The translations under genes were made by a program, and so were the position numbers. DNA of 8,019 nucleotides from Pseudarthrobacter sp. (GTDB lineage Bacteria > Actinomycetota > Actinomycetes > Actinomycetales > Micrococcaceae), in contig JABFWC010000429.1 of NCBI GenBank assembly GCA_013362385.1, positions 1 through 8,019 on the forward strand, read 5' to 3'. Below are positions 7,265 to 8,019 of the stretch, in pieces (position 1 is the first letter of the stretch; each line of letters begins with the position of its first letter). The notes beneath the pieces are model-generated. The model was given only the letters and a program-made list of their open reading frames with translations. It did no database searches and was not told the origin of the DNA.

Positions 7265-8019
7265 GGAATCTCCTCAAAACGCAGTGAGATGTTGTCGCCC
7301 AGTTCGGCAATGTCCCCGTCGAGCAGGATGGCCATCTCGTTCTGGGCCAGGCGCCGCGGCGGCTGCCCTTCCCGGACCAGGACAGTGCCGTTGGTGGCCT
7401 TCAGGTCGCAGAGCATCACGTGCCAGCCCTCGAGCCGCACCTCCACATGGGACCGGGAAATGTCGCCGCCGGGGCTGGCCACCTGCACCAGGCGGGGCAT
7501 AACGCCGCCCTGCACCCGGGACACGGACGGCTGGCGGCCGATCACCATCGACTGGTCAAGGTCCAGCAGTTCGCCGGTGGACAGGCGCATCCGCCCCAGC
7601 CGGGGCCGGGGCACCTGCACGGCGTCAGGCAACAGGGAAGCCCCGCAGGCGCAGTGCGCGGCAGTGGGCGGGTTGGGGTGCCCCTGTACACACACCCGTG
7701 CCAGCACGAGCGGACCGTTGGCCGCATCATCCCGCGTCGGCGCGGCGACCGGAGGCCGCTGTGCCGACAGACCGGGCAAGCTGCCCTTCATGACGGTCTG
7801 GCCATCGTGGTCCGGATCAAAGTCAGGCCCGACGCCCTGCTCAACGCCTGTACCGGGGCGCGGGCCTTCGGTGCCACCCCGGGTTCCCGGCGTCGGTGGA
7901 ATTCCCAGGGTTGGGGTGCCCGGGGTTGCCCGGGTGCCCACCGCTGGCTGGGCCTGGGAGGAAGCCGGGGCAGGGCCGCCGCTTCCTCCTGTGCGCCACG
8001 GAACAGCGTCGATCAGAAC
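7261..8019 (-). CDS. Zinc-knuckle and FHA domain protein, C-terminal part only (runs off right edge)
   Basis: The frame is open to the right edge, so the start is outside the window; 252 residues are visible, numbered here from the edge. GTG codons near the edge, such as the one at 7941, lack a clear start context and fall inside Pro/Gly/Thr-rich linker (about 8-65), so they are not taken as starts. D-H-D-G-Q-T-V-M-K around T75 is a possible phosphothreonine site. C110, H114, C123 and C125 form a probable zinc knuckle in a G-H-P-N-P-P context. A canonical FHA domain occupies about 143-250, with G161-R162, S188-x-x-H191 and N210-G211, so phosphothreonine binding is expected. No membrane segment is visible. 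It is translationally linked to the kinase by a TTGA overlap, which makes it a likely substrate or reader of that kinase. The N-terminal function is unknown. Confidence 0.87.
   Translation of the reverse strand, partial: VLIDAVPWRTGGSGGPAPASSQAQPAVGTRATPGTPTLGIPPTPGTRGGTEGPRPGTGVEQGVGPDFDPDHDGQTVMKGSLPGLSAQRPPVAAPTRDDAANGPLVLARVCVQGHPNPPTAAHCACGASLLPDAVQVPRPRLGRMRLSTGELLDLDQSMVIGRQPSVSRVQGGVMPRLVQVASPGGDISRSHVEVRLEGWHVMLCDLKATNGTVLVREGQPPRRLAQNEMAILLDGDIAELGDNISLRFEEIP
7270..7275 (-). promoter_or_regulatory. Ribosome binding site GAGGAG supporting the TTG start of the kinase
   Basis: GAGGAG lies inside the last codons of the upstream FHA gene, where it encodes its Glu-Glu pair, with five bases before the TTG at 7264. 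The strong site at ideal spacing, plus the stop/start overlap, supports TTG rather than an internal start. No ATG lies between here and the kinase glycine loop. Confidence 0.75.

Noticed and set aside
7939..7941. GTG at 7941 as the start of the right-edge FHA gene
   Set aside because: The frame stays open to 8019, no suitably spaced Shine-Dalgarno is evident, and it would start in the middle of a linker.

Overview
The window is GC-rich (roughly two thirds G+C by eye) and its codons end mostly in G or C. All supported genes lie on the minus strand, so the locus reads from right to left. Protein style (Ala/Pro/Thr-rich linkers, a PknB-like membrane kinase, FHA proteins, an EccC/EssC-type ATPase) points to an actinobacterium. 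A soil Micrococcaceae such as Arthrobacter or Pseudarthrobacter is the best guess, but this is inference; there is no rRNA or other marker here.

Layout in order of transcription: (1) 8019-7261, the C-terminal 252 residues of a zinc-knuckle plus FHA protein whose start is beyond the right edge. (2) 7264-5579, a transmembrane Ser/Thr protein kinase with an outside fibronectin-III-like domain; it begins at a TTG that overlaps the previous stop (TTGA). (3) 5507-4803, a small protein with an atypical FHA-like domain and a C-terminal winged-helix-like domain. (4) 4806-361, a 1481-residue EssC/EccC-type secretion ATPase with its own FHA domain, two membrane segments and three ATPase modules; it overlaps the previous stop (ATGA). 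(5) After a 120-base gap, 240-1, the first 80 residues of an exported protein that runs off the left edge. The first four genes are so tightly packed that they almost certainly form one operon.

Reading of the locus: a type VII-like secretion motor is encoded together with a membrane Thr/Ser kinase and three FHA-bearing proteins, FHA being the phosphothreonine reader fold. The kinase linker carries three Thr-x-x-Arg motifs that look like FHA docking sites. The simplest model is that an outside cue sensed by the kinase controls assembly or activity of the secretion ATPase through phosphothreonine/FHA contacts, comparable in logic to the PpkA/Fha threonine-phosphorylation pathway of type VI secretion. 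This is inference. No WXG100 substrate, EccB, EccD, EccE or protein phosphatase gene is visible here. The left-edge exported protein could be a substrate, an accessory protein or a mycosin-like protease; the visible part does not decide.

No tRNA, rRNA, CRISPR array, insertion sequence or attachment site was seen. The only noncoding stretches are 241-360 and 5508-5578.
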